From Trueperaceae bacterium (GTDB taxonomy: Bacteria > Deinococcota > Deinococci > Deinococcales > Trueperaceae): a DNA stretch of 16,810 bases. Positions 1 through 7,371 of the stretch are shown here, one piece after another. Location of the stretch: positions 1-16,810 of the forward strand of contig JAGXHO010000144.1 of assembly GCA_024636105.1 (NCBI GenBank), given 5' to 3'. The notes beneath the pieces were generated by a model, which searched no databases, was not told the origin of the DNA, and was given only the letters and a program-made list of their open reading frames with translations. Position 1 is the first letter of the stretch. Each line of letters starts with the position of its first letter. The position numbers and the translations under genes were made by a program.

Positions 1-278
1 CCTTCCGCGCGGTCGTGCGGGGGGGCGAGCACCCGGAGCTCTTCGTGCGCGGCGGGGCGCTGCTTCCGGACGGCAGCGACGCGGCGGCTGCCGACGCGGC
101 GCTGGCGGCGCTGCTCGCGCGCCTCGACGCCGACCTAGCCGCGGCGCTCGACCCCCAAGCGCCGGTCCCGGGCTACGAAGCGTGGTGGGAGGGTCGCGGA
201 AGCACCCACGAGCGCGCCGGTTGGCTGGCGCGGTTGTGGAGCGGCGGCCCAGGTCGTCCGCGGGGCGGCAGCGCGTGA
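1..278 (+). CDS. C-terminal fragment of a probable PlsC-like acyltransferase (5' end outside window)
   Basis: An open frame enters from the left edge (first full codon at base 3) and stops with TGA at 276-278, so only about the last 91 residues are present. None of the catalytic acyltransferase motifs (HX4D) would lie in this part. The tail reads HPELFVRGG, then an alanine- and leucine-rich helix, then [11 protein letters not shown] near the end. That pattern resembles the C-terminus of lysophospholipid or glycosyl-carotenoid acyltransferases that sit beside glycosyltransferase and CrtI-family genes. Its stop overlaps the start of the glycosyltransferase by four bases (GTGA), so the genes are probably co-transcribed and translationally coupled. 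The family assignment rests mainly on context and a short resemblance, and it could be another carotenoid-cluster protein. Confidence 0.45.
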   Translation, partial: FRAVVRGGEHPELFVRGGALLPDGSDAAAADAALAALLARLDADLAAALDPQAPVPGYEAWWEGRGSTHERAGWLARLWSGGPGRPRGGSA

Positions 279-1375
279 CCCTCGGCGACGCGGCGTTCGT
301 GGCGGTGTCCGCCTTCCTCCTCGGGCAGGCGCTCGTGCTCGCGCTCAACGTCGCGACCTTCCTGGTCCTCGGCGCCCGCGCGCCCGCGCGGCGCGCCGGC
401 GCGCGACCGCAGGTCTCGCTCCTGGTTCCGGTGCGCGACGAAGCGGTCGTGCTCCCCGAGACGTTGCCCACCTGGCTCGCGCAGGGTGCCGACGAGGTGC
501 TCGTGCTCGACGACGGCTCGGTCGACGCGACGCCGGCGCTGCTGGCGTCCGCGGCCGAGACCGCCGCGACGCTCCGGGTCCTCCGCGGCGCCCCGCTCCC
601 GGCCGGGTGGTCGGGGAAGAACTGGGCGTGCCACCAGCTCGCCGGCGCAGCGCGCGGCGACGTCCTCGTCTTCACCGACGCCGATGTCGCCTGGACCGCC
701 GGGGCGCTCGCGCGGGTCGTGGACGAGCTCGACGCCACCGACGCCGGCCTGCTCACGGTCTGGCCGCGCCAGCGCTGCGAAACGTGGGGCGAGCGCCTCG
801 TGGTCCCGCTCGTCGACCTGCTGCTGCTCGCGAACCTGCCCCATCCGCTCGTGCGGGCGCTGCCGTTCGCGGCGCTCGCGGGCGCCAACGGTCAGCTGAT
901 GGCCTGGCGCCGCGCCGCCTACGAGCGCGTCGGCGGGCACGCCGCCCTCCCCGCGGAGGTCCTGGAGGACGTCCGCCTCGCGCAGCGCGCGAAGCGCTTG
1001 GGGGTGCCGCTGACGCTGCGCCTCGGCGGGCCGTGGGTGGCGACGCGCATGTACCGCGGCTGGGCGGGCGTGGTCGCCGGCTTCGGCAAGAACGCCCTGG
1101 CCGCCGCGGGCGGCGCGCCCGCGGCGCTGCTCGCCGTCTGGGCGGTCAACCTGGCGGCCTATACGGCGCCGTGGGTCGTCGCCTGGACCGAACCGCGCTG
1201 GTGGTGGCTCGCGGTGGCCGGCGTCGCCCTGCGCGCGGTCGCCAACGCCAAGAGCGACCGACCGGTCGCCGAGGCGTTGCTCCAGCCGCTGGGGCCGCTC
1301 GCGCTCACGGCGGTCGTGGCGCGGGCGCTCGCGCGCCGCGGCGGGTACGTCTGGAAGGGTCGGGCGTACCCGTGA
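275..1375 (+). CDS. Family 2 glycosyltransferase, membrane-anchored, carotenoid/hopanoid-cluster type (CrtQ/HpnB-like)
   Basis: This 366-residue GT2 enzyme has an N-terminal hydrophobic helix (about residues 8-33), then a GT-A domain starting with [14 protein letters not shown] is at 79-82 and TDADV, the DXD-type metal and nucleotide-sugar site, at 134-138. GWSGKNWAC at 111-119 is typical of the HpnB/CrtQ branch. An ED pair at 231-232 in [11 protein letters not shown] fits the catalytic base region. Hydrophobic segments at about 282-300, 306-322 and 336-350 and a terminal WKGRAYP make it a membrane protein facing the cytoplasm. The GTG start at 275 overlaps the previous stop, and upstream in-frame codons lie inside the previous gene. 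Its end overlaps the CrtI-family gene in the same way. It probably transfers a sugar to a carotenoid acid or alcohol; the substrate is inferred. Confidence 0.85.
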   Translation: MTLGDAAFVAVSAFLLGQALVLALNVATFLVLGARAPARRAGARPQVSLLVPVRDEAVVLPETLPTWLAQGADEVLVLDDGSVDATPALLASAAETAATLRVLRGAPLPAGWSGKNWACHQLAGAARGDVLVFTDADVAWTAGALARVVDELDATDAGLLTVWPRQRCETWGERLVVPLVDLLLLANLPHPLVRALPFAALAGANGQLMAWRRAAYERVGGHAALPAEVLEDVRLAQRAKRLGVPLTLRLGGPWVATRMYRGWAGVVAGFGKNALAAAGGAPAALLAVWAVNLAAYTAPWVVAWTEPRWWWLAVAGVALRAVANAKSDRPVAEALLQPLGPLALTAVVARALARRGGYVWKGRAYP

Positions 1376-2826
1376 CCGCGCCGCGCGTCGCGGTGGTGGG
1401 TGCGGGCTTCGCGGGCTTGGCCGCCGCAATCGACCTGGCGCGCTCCGGCGCCGAGGTGGTCCTGCTGGAGCGCGCCGACGACGTCGGGGGGAAGGCGGGG
1501 GAGTGGCGCGCCGGTGGCTTCCGCTTCGACGTCGGACCGTCGGTCTTCACGCTCCCCGACGTGGTGGAGGCGCTGTTCCGGGACGCGGGGCGCGAGCGAC
1601 CCTTCGAGCTCGCGCCGCTCGCGCCGCTGTGCCGCTACCGCTACCCGTCGGGGCGGGTCTGGGACGTGTACACCGATCTCGACCGCACGTTGGAGGGGCT
1701 GGACGCGCAGGAAGGGGCGGCGTACCGCCGCGCTCTGGCGGTCGCGCGGCGCTTGTACGAGGACGCGGCCCCCACCTTCGTGCGCGGGCCGACGCCCGGG
1801 CTCGCGCGCCTCGCGGCGTACGGCGTGCGCCATGGATGGCGCGCCCACCCCGGCCGCCGGCTCCCCGACCTGTTGGCCGCGGTCGGCGTCCGCGGCGACC
1901 TGCTCCCGTTCTTCCTCCGCTTCGCGACGTACTTCGGCGGCGATCCGTATCGCGCGCCGGCGGTGCTGCACAACATCGCATGGGTCGAGCTGGGGCTGGG
2001 CGTGACGCTGCCGGTCGGCGGCGTGCACGGCGTGGTGCGCGCGCTTCGTGCGCTGGCGGAGGAGCTCGGCGTCGAGGTGCGCACCGGCGTCGCCGTGGAG
2101 GCGCTCGCCGTCCGTAGCGGGCGCGTGCGCGAGGTGGCGACCGATCGCGGTCCGGTCGCCGTGGACGCGGTGGTGGCGGCCGTCGACCGGCGCTGGGCGC
2201 TCGCGTGGTTGGGGCGGGCGACGCCGGAGCGCCGCCATCCGAGCCTCTCCGGCACGGTCGCGCTGCTCGGCGTGCGTGGCGCGACCCCTGGGCTCGCGGA
2301 GCACACGATCGTGTTCCCATCGGACTACGGCGCCGAGTTCGACGACCTGCGCGCCGGCCGCCACCCGGGCGACCCCACCCTGTACGTCCACGCCTCGTCC
2401 AAGAGCGACCCGGCCGACGCGCCCCCGGGCCACGAGAACTGGTTCGTCATGGCCAACGCCCCCGCGCTGCCTCCGGGGGCGTCCGAACGCGCCGCCGACG
2501 CCGCGGCGGCGCAGCGCCTGCGCGCCACGCTGGCGGCGCGCGGCTTCGATCCTGCGGGACGGGTGGTGGTGGAGCGCGACCTCGGACCCGCCGACCTCGC
2601 GCGCTTCGGCGACCGCGGCGCCATCTACGGGGCGGCGCCCACCACGCTCGCCTCGACGCTCCGTCCCGGGCCCGTGGTGCGCGGCGTGCGCAACCTGCGC
2701 TTGGCGGGGGGCACGGTGCACCCGGGGGGCGGCATGCCGCTCGCGTTGCTGTCCGGGCGCAACGCTGCGGCGGCCCTGGCGCGGGAGCTCGGTCTGGACC
2801 CGGCGGTGGCCCGCGACCTGGGGTGA
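1372..2826 (+). CDS. CrtI-family carotenoid desaturase/oxidase (phytoene desaturase superfamily)
   Basis: The 484-residue FAD protein starts with a Rossmann dinucleotide fold: the GXGXXG motif (GAGFAG) is at residues 10-15, an acidic Glu at about 33, and VGGKAGEW at 38-45. [14 protein letters not shown] at about 51-64 is the CrtI/CrtD substrate-side signature. The second FAD-contact motif, GGTVHPGGG, lies at about 446-454 and is followed by [12 protein letters not shown]. Length is normal for the family (about 480-510). The FTLPDV and GGTVHPGGG forms look more like CrtD or the diapocarotene oxidase branch than classical CrtI, but the exact reaction (3,4-desaturation, terminal oxidation or phytoene desaturation) cannot be read from sequence alone. 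The GTG start overlaps the glycosyltransferase stop by four bases. It is the last gene of the unit. Confidence 0.88.
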   Translation: MTAPRVAVVGAGFAGLAAAIDLARSGAEVVLLERADDVGGKAGEWRAGGFRFDVGPSVFTLPDVVEALFRDAGRERPFELAPLAPLCRYRYPSGRVWDVYTDLDRTLEGLDAQEGAAYRRALAVARRLYEDAAPTFVRGPTPGLARLAAYGVRHGWRAHPGRRLPDLLAAVGVRGDLLPFFLRFATYFGGDPYRAPAVLHNIAWVELGLGVTLPVGGVHGVVRALRALAEELGVEVRTGVAVEALAVRSGRVREVATDRGPVAVDAVVAAVDRRWALAWLGRATPERRHPSLSGTVALLGVRGATPGLAEHTIVFPSDYGAEFDDLRAGRHPGDPTLYVHASSKSDPADAPPGHENWFVMANAPALPPGASERAADAAAAQRLRATLAARGFDPAGRVVVERDLGPADLARFGDRGAIYGAAPTTLASTLRPGPVVRGVRNLRLAGGTVHPGGGMPLALLSGRNAAAALARELGLDPAVARDLG

Positions 2827-2840
2827 CGCCCACGCTCGCC

Positions 2841-2856
2841 GGCGCCGGGCGGCGCT
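2841..2856 (+). terminator. Possible hairpin after the carotenoid operon
   Basis: GCGCC at 2842-2846 can pair with GGCGC at 2851-2855 around a GGGC loop, with a possible G-U closing pair at 2841/2856. It sits 15 bases after the stop of the CrtI-family gene and directly abuts the -10 box of the next gene. A second weak stem (TGGG 2819-2822 with CCCA 2829-2832) has the TGA stop in its loop. There is no T-run, and short stems are common by chance at this G+C content, so termination is only a suggestion. Confidence 0.3.
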
Positions 2857-2867
2857 AGACTCGGTGC
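2856..2867 (+). promoter_or_regulatory. -10 box for leaderless cobalamin adenosyltransferase mRNA
   Basis: TAGACT at 2856-2861 matches TANNNT and is followed by only six bases before the ATG at 2868. Transcription starting 6-7 bases after the hexamer would begin at or beside the start codon. No ribosome binding site precedes this ATG, and no clear -35 is visible. Confidence 0.6.
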
Positions 2868-3437
2868 ATGAAGATCTACACGCGCACGGGCGACGACGGC
2901 ACCACCGGGCTCTTCGGCGGCGGACGGGTGCGCAAGGACGACCTGCGGGTCGAGGCGTACGGGGCGGTCGACGAAGCGAACGCCGCGATCGGCATGGCGC
3001 GCGCTCAAGGCCTCGATTCCGACGTCGACAAGCTCCTCGCGCAGGTCCAGCACGCGCTGTTCGACGTGGGCGCCGACCTGGCGACGCCGCCCGAAGCGGA
3101 GGCGCGCGCGCATCTGCACCTGGTCGAGGAGGCCGACGTCGAGGCGCTGGAGGCGGCCATCGACCGCTTCGAGGCGGAGCTCGAGCCGCTGAAGCAGTTC
3201 ATCCTGCCTGCCGGGCACGCCACGAGCGCCGCCCTGCACGTCGCCCGCTCGGTCGTGCGGCGGGCCGAGCGGGCGACGGTCGCGCTGTCGGCGGTCGCGC
3301 CCATCGGCACGCCGGTTCCGCGGTACCTCAACCGGCTCTCGGACCTGCTCTTCGTGCTCGGGCGCGCCGCGAACGCGCGCAACGGCGTCAGCGAGACGCG
3401 CTTCCACGTGGTCCGGCGCACCCGCGACGCGGACTGA
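2868..3437 (+). CDS. pduO: Cob(I)alamin adenosyltransferase, PduO type
   Basis: This cytoplasmic enzyme transfers the adenosyl group of ATP to cob(I)alamin, making adenosylcobalamin (coenzyme B12). The 189-residue protein has the full PduO signature. The ATP-binding N-terminus TRTGDDGTTGL is at residues 5-15 and AVDEANAAIG at 33-42. FILPAGH is at 111-117, the arginine-rich segment RSVVRRAER at 127-135, and YLNRLSDLLFVLGR at 153-166. It forms a four-helix-bundle trimer in the family. The ATG at 2868 is the family-typical start (MKIYTRTGD) and is placed just after a TANNNT box. It stands alone between the carotenoid unit and the convergent metal-importer operon, so its B12 partners lie elsewhere. 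Its stop lies within a large inverted repeat shared with the opposing gene. Confidence 0.96.
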   Translation: MKIYTRTGDDGTTGLFGGGRVRKDDLRVEAYGAVDEANAAIGMARAQGLDSDVDKLLAQVQHALFDVGADLATPPEAEARAHLHLVEEADVEALEAAIDRFEAELEPLKQFILPAGHATSAALHVARSVVRRAERATVALSAVAPIGTPVPRYLNRLSDLLFVLGRAANARNGVSETRFHVVRRTRDAD

Positions 3438-3459
3438 CCCCCGGTCAGCCGCCGCGGGT
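3420..3459. terminator. Long imperfect hairpin covering both convergent stop codons
   Basis: Arms pair as A3420/T3459, CCCGCG 3421-3426 with CGCGGG 3453-3458, GCGG 3429-3432 with CCGC 3449-3452, and CTGACC 3434-3439 with GGTCAG 3443-3448. Bulges are AC at 3427-3428 and A at 3433, and the loop is CCC. That gives 17 pairs. The TGA of the adenosyltransferase (3435-3437) and the TGA of the permease (TCA at 3445-3447) lie in opposite arms, mirror images of each other. The gap between the genes is only 7 bases, so a shared bidirectional terminator is the natural reading. No T-run follows on either strand. Confidence 0.6.
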
Positions 3460-4599
3460 CTCGACCTCGGGGCCCGCCTCCTCGATCCAGGCCCGACCGC
3501 GGCCGGTCGGCCGCAGCCCTTCGCCGGCGCGACCGCGCTCGACGAAGCCGCCGTCGAGCGCGTGGCGCACGACCCGTTCGACCTTGGCCGGCCGCCACCC
3601 GAGGTGCTCGCGCAGCGCTGGCCGCGTGTTCTCGCGCGCGTCGGCCTCGGCGTCGGCGTGGGTCGCGAGGTGCACCAGCAGCGCGCGCGCGTCGAGGTCG
3701 AGGCCGCGCGTCCGCGCCCGCACCAGGTGCGCGACCAACCCGTGCCGCGGCCCCACCAGCAGCGCGCCGCCCACGAGCGCGCCGGCGACGAGCGCCATGG
3801 CGGGGGCGATCGCGAGGTCGTACGCGAGCGCGGCCCCGTAGCCACCGATCGCCGCCGCGACGCTGACGAAGAGCCCGATCACGAGCATCGTCCCGACGCG
3901 GTTCGCGAGCAGCAGCCCGGCCGCCGGCGGGGCGACGACGAAGGCGACGAACAGCACCGCGCCGACCGCGTCGAACGCGGCGACCGCGGTCAGCGAGGTC
4001 GCGGCGAGCAGCGCCGTAGCGACCGCGCCCGGCGCCAGACCGATGGCTGCGGCGAACCCGGGATCGAAGGCCCCGGCCTTGAGCTCTTTCCACAGGGAGG
4101 CGACGAGCACCGCGTCCAGCGCGAGCACCACGAGCATGGTGCGCAGCGCCCGCGGCACCTCCAGCCCGAAGAAGGGGGCGACGTCGATCCAGGCGAAGCC
4201 GATCTCGCCCACCAGGACGGCGTCGGCGTCGAGGTGCGCGTCGCCGGCGTAGCGACCGGCGAGGAGCACGCCGAGCGCGAAGAGCAGCGGGAACACGAGC
4301 CCGATCGCGGCGTCGGATCGAACGCGGCCGGTCGCTTCGAGCGCCCGGGTCCCCGCCACGGTCAGCAGCCCCGCGAGCGCCGCCCCGACCGTGAGGGCCG
4401 GGTGGTGGAGGTCGCCCACGACCAGGAAGCCGACGACGATGCCGAAGAGCACCGAGTGCCCGATCGCATCGGTGAGCATCGTGCTCTTGCGAAGCAGCAG
4501 GAAGGTGCCGACCACCGTCGCCGCCATCCCGACGACGGCGCCGAGCAGCACGGTGGCGACCGTCGGATCGTCGATCCATCCCTGGAGCGCGCCGATCAC
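3445..4599 (-). CDS. Mn/Zn/Fe ABC transporter permease (ABC-3 family) with C-terminal winged-helix domain
   Basis: The first ~290 of 384 residues form an ABC-3 family permease (TroC/TroD, MntB, ZnuB type) with about eight hydrophobic segments. Family patterns include GTFLLLRKSTMLTDAIGHS near residues 31-49 and FDPGFAAAIGLAPG near the middle. Residues ~300-384 are soluble and look like a winged helix: a helix ALLVHLATH, then LREHLGWRPAKVERVVRHAL resembling a recognition-helix pair, then GGFVERGRAGEGLRPTGRGRAW as a wing. Similar DtxR/MntR-like tails are known on some metal permeases. The GTG start at 4599 overlaps the stop of the first permease (GTGA). It is the last gene of the importer operon and converges on the adenosyltransferase with a 7-base gap. 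The metal is not fixed by the permease sequence. Confidence 0.9.
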   Translation of the reverse strand: MIGALQGWIDDPTVATVLLGAVVGMAATVVGTFLLLRKSTMLTDAIGHSVLFGIVVGFLVVGDLHHPALTVGAALAGLLTVAGTRALEATGRVRSDAAIGLVFPLLFALGVLLAGRYAGDAHLDADAVLVGEIGFAWIDVAPFFGLEVPRALRTMLVVLALDAVLVASLWKELKAGAFDPGFAAAIGLAPGAVATALLAATSLTAVAAFDAVGAVLFVAFVVAPPAAGLLLANRVGTMLVIGLFVSVAAAIGGYGAALAYDLAIAPAMALVAGALVGGALLVGPRHGLVAHLVRARTRGLDLDARALLVHLATHADAEADARENTRPALREHLGWRPAKVERVVRHALDGGFVERGRAGEGLRPTGRGRAWIEEAGPEVETRGG

Positions 4600-5492
4600 G
4601 CCGAGCTCCGCACGGTCGCGCTCCGGGCCGCCCGCGCCCGCACTCGACGCCGCGAGCGGGCGACGGCCACGACGACCGAGCCGATGGCTGCAAGCGTGAC
4701 CACCACCACGACCACGGGTCCGGTGGCCGCGTCGCGGTCGACGGCGCTGACGAGCGCGCCGACGGCGCCGGCGGCGGCGCCGGTGGCCGCCGCGAGGAGC
4801 ACGAGGGGCGCGAGCCGCACCACCCACGGGCGGGCGGCGATGGCGGGCGCGACGACGAGGGCCGTGATCAGGACGACGCCGACCAGTTGGAGCCCGAGCA
4901 CGACCGCGACCGCGAGGGCGCCGGTCAGGGCCGCTTCGAGCGCCCGTACCGGAACGCCCACGCTGCGGGCGTACCCCGGGTCGAACGCCACGAGCGCGAG
5001 GGCTGGCCACGCAGCCGCCACGCCGGCGGTGAGCACTAGCGCGACGCCGGCCAGCAGCGCCACGTCGCCCGGAAGCAGCGCCGCCGCCTGGCCGAACAGG
5101 AAGGTCTGGAGGCCCGCGGCGGCGGCGTCGCCGCGGCTCTGGGCGGCGGTGAGCAGGGCCAGACCGAGCGCGAAGGACACCGAGAGCACGAGCGTCGTCG
5201 CGCCATCGGCCCCGAGGCGCGTGTGCCGGGCGAGCACCTGGAGGACCGCCGACCACAGCAGTCCGGAGATCAGGGCGCCAGCGACCAGGACCGGCAGCGC
5301 CCGCTCGCCGGAGAGCAGGAAGGCCGCCACGATGCCCGGCAGCGCCGCGTGCGCCAGCACGTCGCCGAGCAGGCTCTGGCGGCGCAGCACGGCGAAGGTG
5401 CCGAGGCCGCCGGTCAGCGCCCCCAACAGCGCGGCGCCCACCAACACGGTGCGCGTCGATCCGTCGATCAGGATGGCCCAGAGCTCGCTCAC
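4596..5492 (-). CDS. Mn/Zn/Fe ABC transporter permease (ABC-3 family)
   Basis: This 298-residue inner-membrane permease has about eight predicted hydrophobic segments. Family hallmarks are GTFAVLRRQSLLGDVLAHAA near residues 30-50 (the region that contacts the ATPase) and VAFDPGYARSVGVPVRALE in the middle. The latter is the typical FDPGYA(R/K)SxG motif of MntB/TroC/ZnuB proteins. The C-terminus is a basic cytoplasmic tail rich in arginine. It pairs with the second, longer permease, so the importer probably uses a heterodimeric channel as in TroCD. The GTG start at 5492 overlaps the ATPase stop (GTGA). The reading frame stays open far upstream, but that sequence is the ATPase gene and does not look like a membrane protein, so the longer start was rejected. 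Confidence 0.93.
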   Translation of the reverse strand: MSELWAILIDGSTRTVLVGAALLGALTGGLGTFAVLRRQSLLGDVLAHAALPGIVAAFLLSGERALPVLVAGALISGLLWSAVLQVLARHTRLGADGATTLVLSVSFALGLALLTAAQSRGDAAAAGLQTFLFGQAAALLPGDVALLAGVALVLTAGVAAAWPALALVAFDPGYARSVGVPVRALEAALTGALAVAVVLGLQLVGVVLITALVVAPAIAARPWVVRLAPLVLLAAATGAAAGAVGALVSAVDRDAATGPVVVVVVTLAAIGSVVVAVARSRRRVRARAARSATVRSSA

Positions 5493-6274
5493 GACCCCGC
5501 GACGATCGCCGCGCCCCCGGCCGCGACCACGGCAACCGGTCCGCCGTAGGCGCGCCGCAGCGCCTCGGGTGCGAGCGCCTCGGCCGTGGCTCCGGACGCG
5601 ATCATCCGGACCTGCACGAGCGCCACCCACTCGAAGCGGTCGGCCACGGTCTGCAGGTCGTGGTGCACGACGAGGACCGTCCGACCCGCGCGCCGCAGCT
5701 CGTCGAGCACCTCGAGGACGGCGGCTTCGGTGGGGGCGTCGACGCCGGCCATCGGCTCGTCCATCAGGACCAGCTCCGCCTCTTGCGCGAGCGCCCGCGC
5801 GAGGAAGGCGCGCTGCTGCTGCCCGCCGGAGAGCTCGCCGATCTGGCGGTGCGCGAGGTCGACGAGCCCGACCTGCTCGAGCGCGGCGCGGGCGGCCTCG
5901 CGGTCGGCGCGGCCAGGGCGGCGCAGCCACCCGAGGCGCGCGTAGCGCCCCATCGTGGCCACGTCGAGGACCGTGGTGGGGAAGTCCCAGTCCACCGCCG
6001 CGCGCTGCGGCACGTAGGCGACCCGCTTGCGGACGCGGGCGAAGGGCTCGCCGAACACCCGAACGTGGCCGGCGGCTGGGCGCACGAGCCCCACCACCGC
6101 CTTGAGGAGCGTGCTCTTGCCCGCCCCGTTCGGCCCCACGATGGCGCCGAGCACGCCGGTCGGGACGTCGAGATCGACGTCCCAGAGAACCGTGCGCTCC
6201 CCGTAGCGCACCGTCAGGTCCTCGACGTGCACCGCGATCCCGGCCGGAGTGTGGTCCGAGGTGGCGCTGCTCAT
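5489..6274 (-). CDS. Mn/Zn/Fe ABC transporter ATP-binding subunit
   Basis: The 261-residue ATPase drives metal import from the cytoplasmic face. Walker A GPNGAGKST is at residues 47-55 and the Q-loop glutamine at about 90 within YVPQRAAVDWDFPTTVLDV. The ABC signature LSGGQ is at 148-152, Walker B LVLMDEP at 168-174 and the switch histidine at about 205. The DWDFPTTVxDVxxMGRY stretch is the form seen in the SitB/MntA/TroB branch of metal importers. The ATG at 6274 overlaps the binding-protein stop (ATGA) and gives a normal length. A start 14 codons further upstream exists but lies inside the previous gene. Confidence 0.95.
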   Translation of the reverse strand: MSSATSDHTPAGIAVHVEDLTVRYGERTVLWDVDLDVPTGVLGAIVGPNGAGKSTLLKAVVGLVRPAAGHVRVFGEPFARVRKRVAYVPQRAAVDWDFPTTVLDVATMGRYARLGWLRRPGRADREAARAALEQVGLVDLAHRQIGELSGGQQQRAFLARALAQEAELVLMDEPMAGVDAPTEAAVLEVLDELRRAGRTVLVVHHDLQTVADRFEWVALVQVRMIASGATAEALAPEALRRAYGGPVAVVAAGGAAIVAGS

Positions 6275-7278
6275 CGCCCGACGATCTCCAGCCCCTCGGG
6301 CCAGCGGGCGAGCCATTCGGCGAGCGCGCCCGGGAGGGGGGCCGGGACCCCGCCGAGCGCGGTGGCGATGGTGGCCGCGTTGTGCAGGATCATGCCGACG
6401 TACGTCCCCTCGGGCGTTCCGCCGCTTCCGAAGGCGTCGGAGAACAGCTCGCCGCCGAGGGCCACCTCGGACCCGCGGTCGCGGACGGCGACCCGCACCG
6501 ACGCGATCGTGCGCGGGTTGATCGTCGACTCGACGAACACGGCCGGGACGCCGCGCTCGGCGATCAGGTCGGCGGTGGCGCGGATGTCGCCGAGGCTCGC
6601 CTCGGCCACGGTCGAGAGCCCCTGCAGGCCGACGACCTCGAGGCCGTACGCGCGCCCGAAGTACTCAAAGGCGTCGTGGGCGGTGACCAGGACGCGGGCC
6701 GGCTCCGGGACGCTCGCGATCGTGGTGGCCGCCCAAGCGTCCAGGTCGACCAGCAGCGCGTCGTAGGCGGCCGCGCGCTCGGCGAGCTGGTCCGCGCAGG
6801 CGGCCGGCACCACCTCGGCGAGCGCGGTCGCGATGCGCGCGGCCACCGACCGCCACAGGTCGGGATCCATCCACGCGTGCGGGTCGACGGTGCCCCCGTC
6901 GCCGATCCGCCGATCGGCGACCGCGACCGCGTCGTCGCCTACGGCCACGACGCGGGTGCGGCTCGAGAGGCGGGCGAAGACCTCGCCGAGGCGCGCCTCG
7001 AGCCCGAGGCCCACGTACAGCACCAGGTCGGCGTCCTGAACGGCGCGCACGTCCGAAGCGGTGGCGCGGTAGCCGTGCGGATCGACGCCGGGACCCATCA
7101 GGGTGTCGACGTGGGCGCACGCGCCGGCGAGCTCGGTGGCGACGTCGCCGACCATGCCGACGCTCGCGACGATGCGCGCGGGGGCCTCCTGCGCGTAGGC
7201 GGGTGGTGCGGCGGGCCCGAGCGCGCAGAGCAGCGCGACCCCCAAGGTTGCGGTGCGCCGAATCAAAAAGTTAGGCAT
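6271..7278 (-). CDS. Metal ABC transporter substrate-binding protein, TroA/MntC (cluster A-I) family
   Basis: This 335-residue periplasmic or lipid-exposed protein captures Mn, Zn or Fe for the importer. The N-terminus is a clear signal peptide: RR at 7-8, a hydrophobic core at about 10-22, and a cleavage-like AYA-Q near 29. Likely metal ligands are His68 (VDPHGY), His134 (DPHAWMD), His201 (TAHDAFEYFGRAYG) and Asp281 (LFSDAFG). A three-His-one-Asp set matches TroA, which binds Zn and Mn, rather than the Glu-containing set of PsaA/MntC. The histidine-rich loop of ZnuA is absent. It is the first gene of a four-gene operon, with stop/start overlap to the ATPase. A near-consensus promoter places the mRNA start at its ATG, so expression is probably set at this promoter. 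Which metal is transported remains open. Confidence 0.94.
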   Translation of the reverse strand: MPNFLIRRTATLGVALLCALGPAAPPAYAQEAPARIVASVGMVGDVATELAGACAHVDTLMGPGVDPHGYRATASDVRAVQDADLVLYVGLGLEARLGEVFARLSSRTRVVAVGDDAVAVADRRIGDGGTVDPHAWMDPDLWRSVAARIATALAEVVPAACADQLAERAAAYDALLVDLDAWAATTIASVPEPARVLVTAHDAFEYFGRAYGLEVVGLQGLSTVAEASLGDIRATADLIAERGVPAVFVESTINPRTIASVRVAVRDRGSEVALGGELFSDAFGSGGTPEGTYVGMILHNAATIATALGGVPAPLPGALAEWLARWPEGLEIVGR

Positions 7279-7312
7279 GACGAAATCTACGGACCAGCGA
7301 GGCTGTTGTCAA
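7279..7312 (-). promoter_or_regulatory. Near-consensus sigma-70 promoter of the metal-importer operon, leaderless
   Basis: On the minus strand TTGACA (7312-7307) is followed by a 17-base spacer and TAGATT (7289-7284), then five bases and the ATG at 7278. Transcription would start at the A of the ATG. This is the only perfect -35 in the window and the strongest promoter match. A metal-responsive repressor site could overlap it, but no clean operator palindrome was recognised inside the promoter. Confidence 0.8.
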
Positions 7313-7344
7313 GCCCATCGCGCCGTCGCGGACGGTTCCGGGGT

Positions 7345-7371
7345 CGACCCGCCGGGGTCAGCCGGGGGTCG
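7345..7371 (-). terminator. Hairpin enclosing the pyrD stop codon
   Basis: CGACCC at 7345-7350 pairs with GGGTCG at 7366-7371, and CCGG at 7352-7355 with CCGG at 7362-7365, with one bulged base (7351). The six-base loop (7356-7361) contains the pyrD stop, TCA at 7358-7360 on the plus strand. That gives ten pairs. It ends 33 bases before the -35 of the metal-importer promoter, so it may insulate the two units. The overlapping palindrome GGGTCGACCC (7341-7350) offers an alternative fold or a protein site. No T-run is present. Confidence 0.5.

Noticed and set aside
173..1429. Long minus-strand open frame opposite the glycosyltransferase (418 residues)
   Set aside because: It is extremely rich in Arg, Ala and Gly, has no recognisable domain, and mirrors a well-supported plus-strand gene. 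Long antisense frames are expected at this G+C content.
1159..2721. 520-residue minus-strand frame opposite the CrtI-family gene
   Set aside because: It is antisense to a protein with intact FAD motifs at both ends and shows no domain of its own.
3562..6105. 847-residue plus-strand frame opposite the metal permeases and ATPase
   Set aside because: The minus strand encodes clear ABC transporter proteins here; the plus-strand translation is a charged and repetitive shadow.
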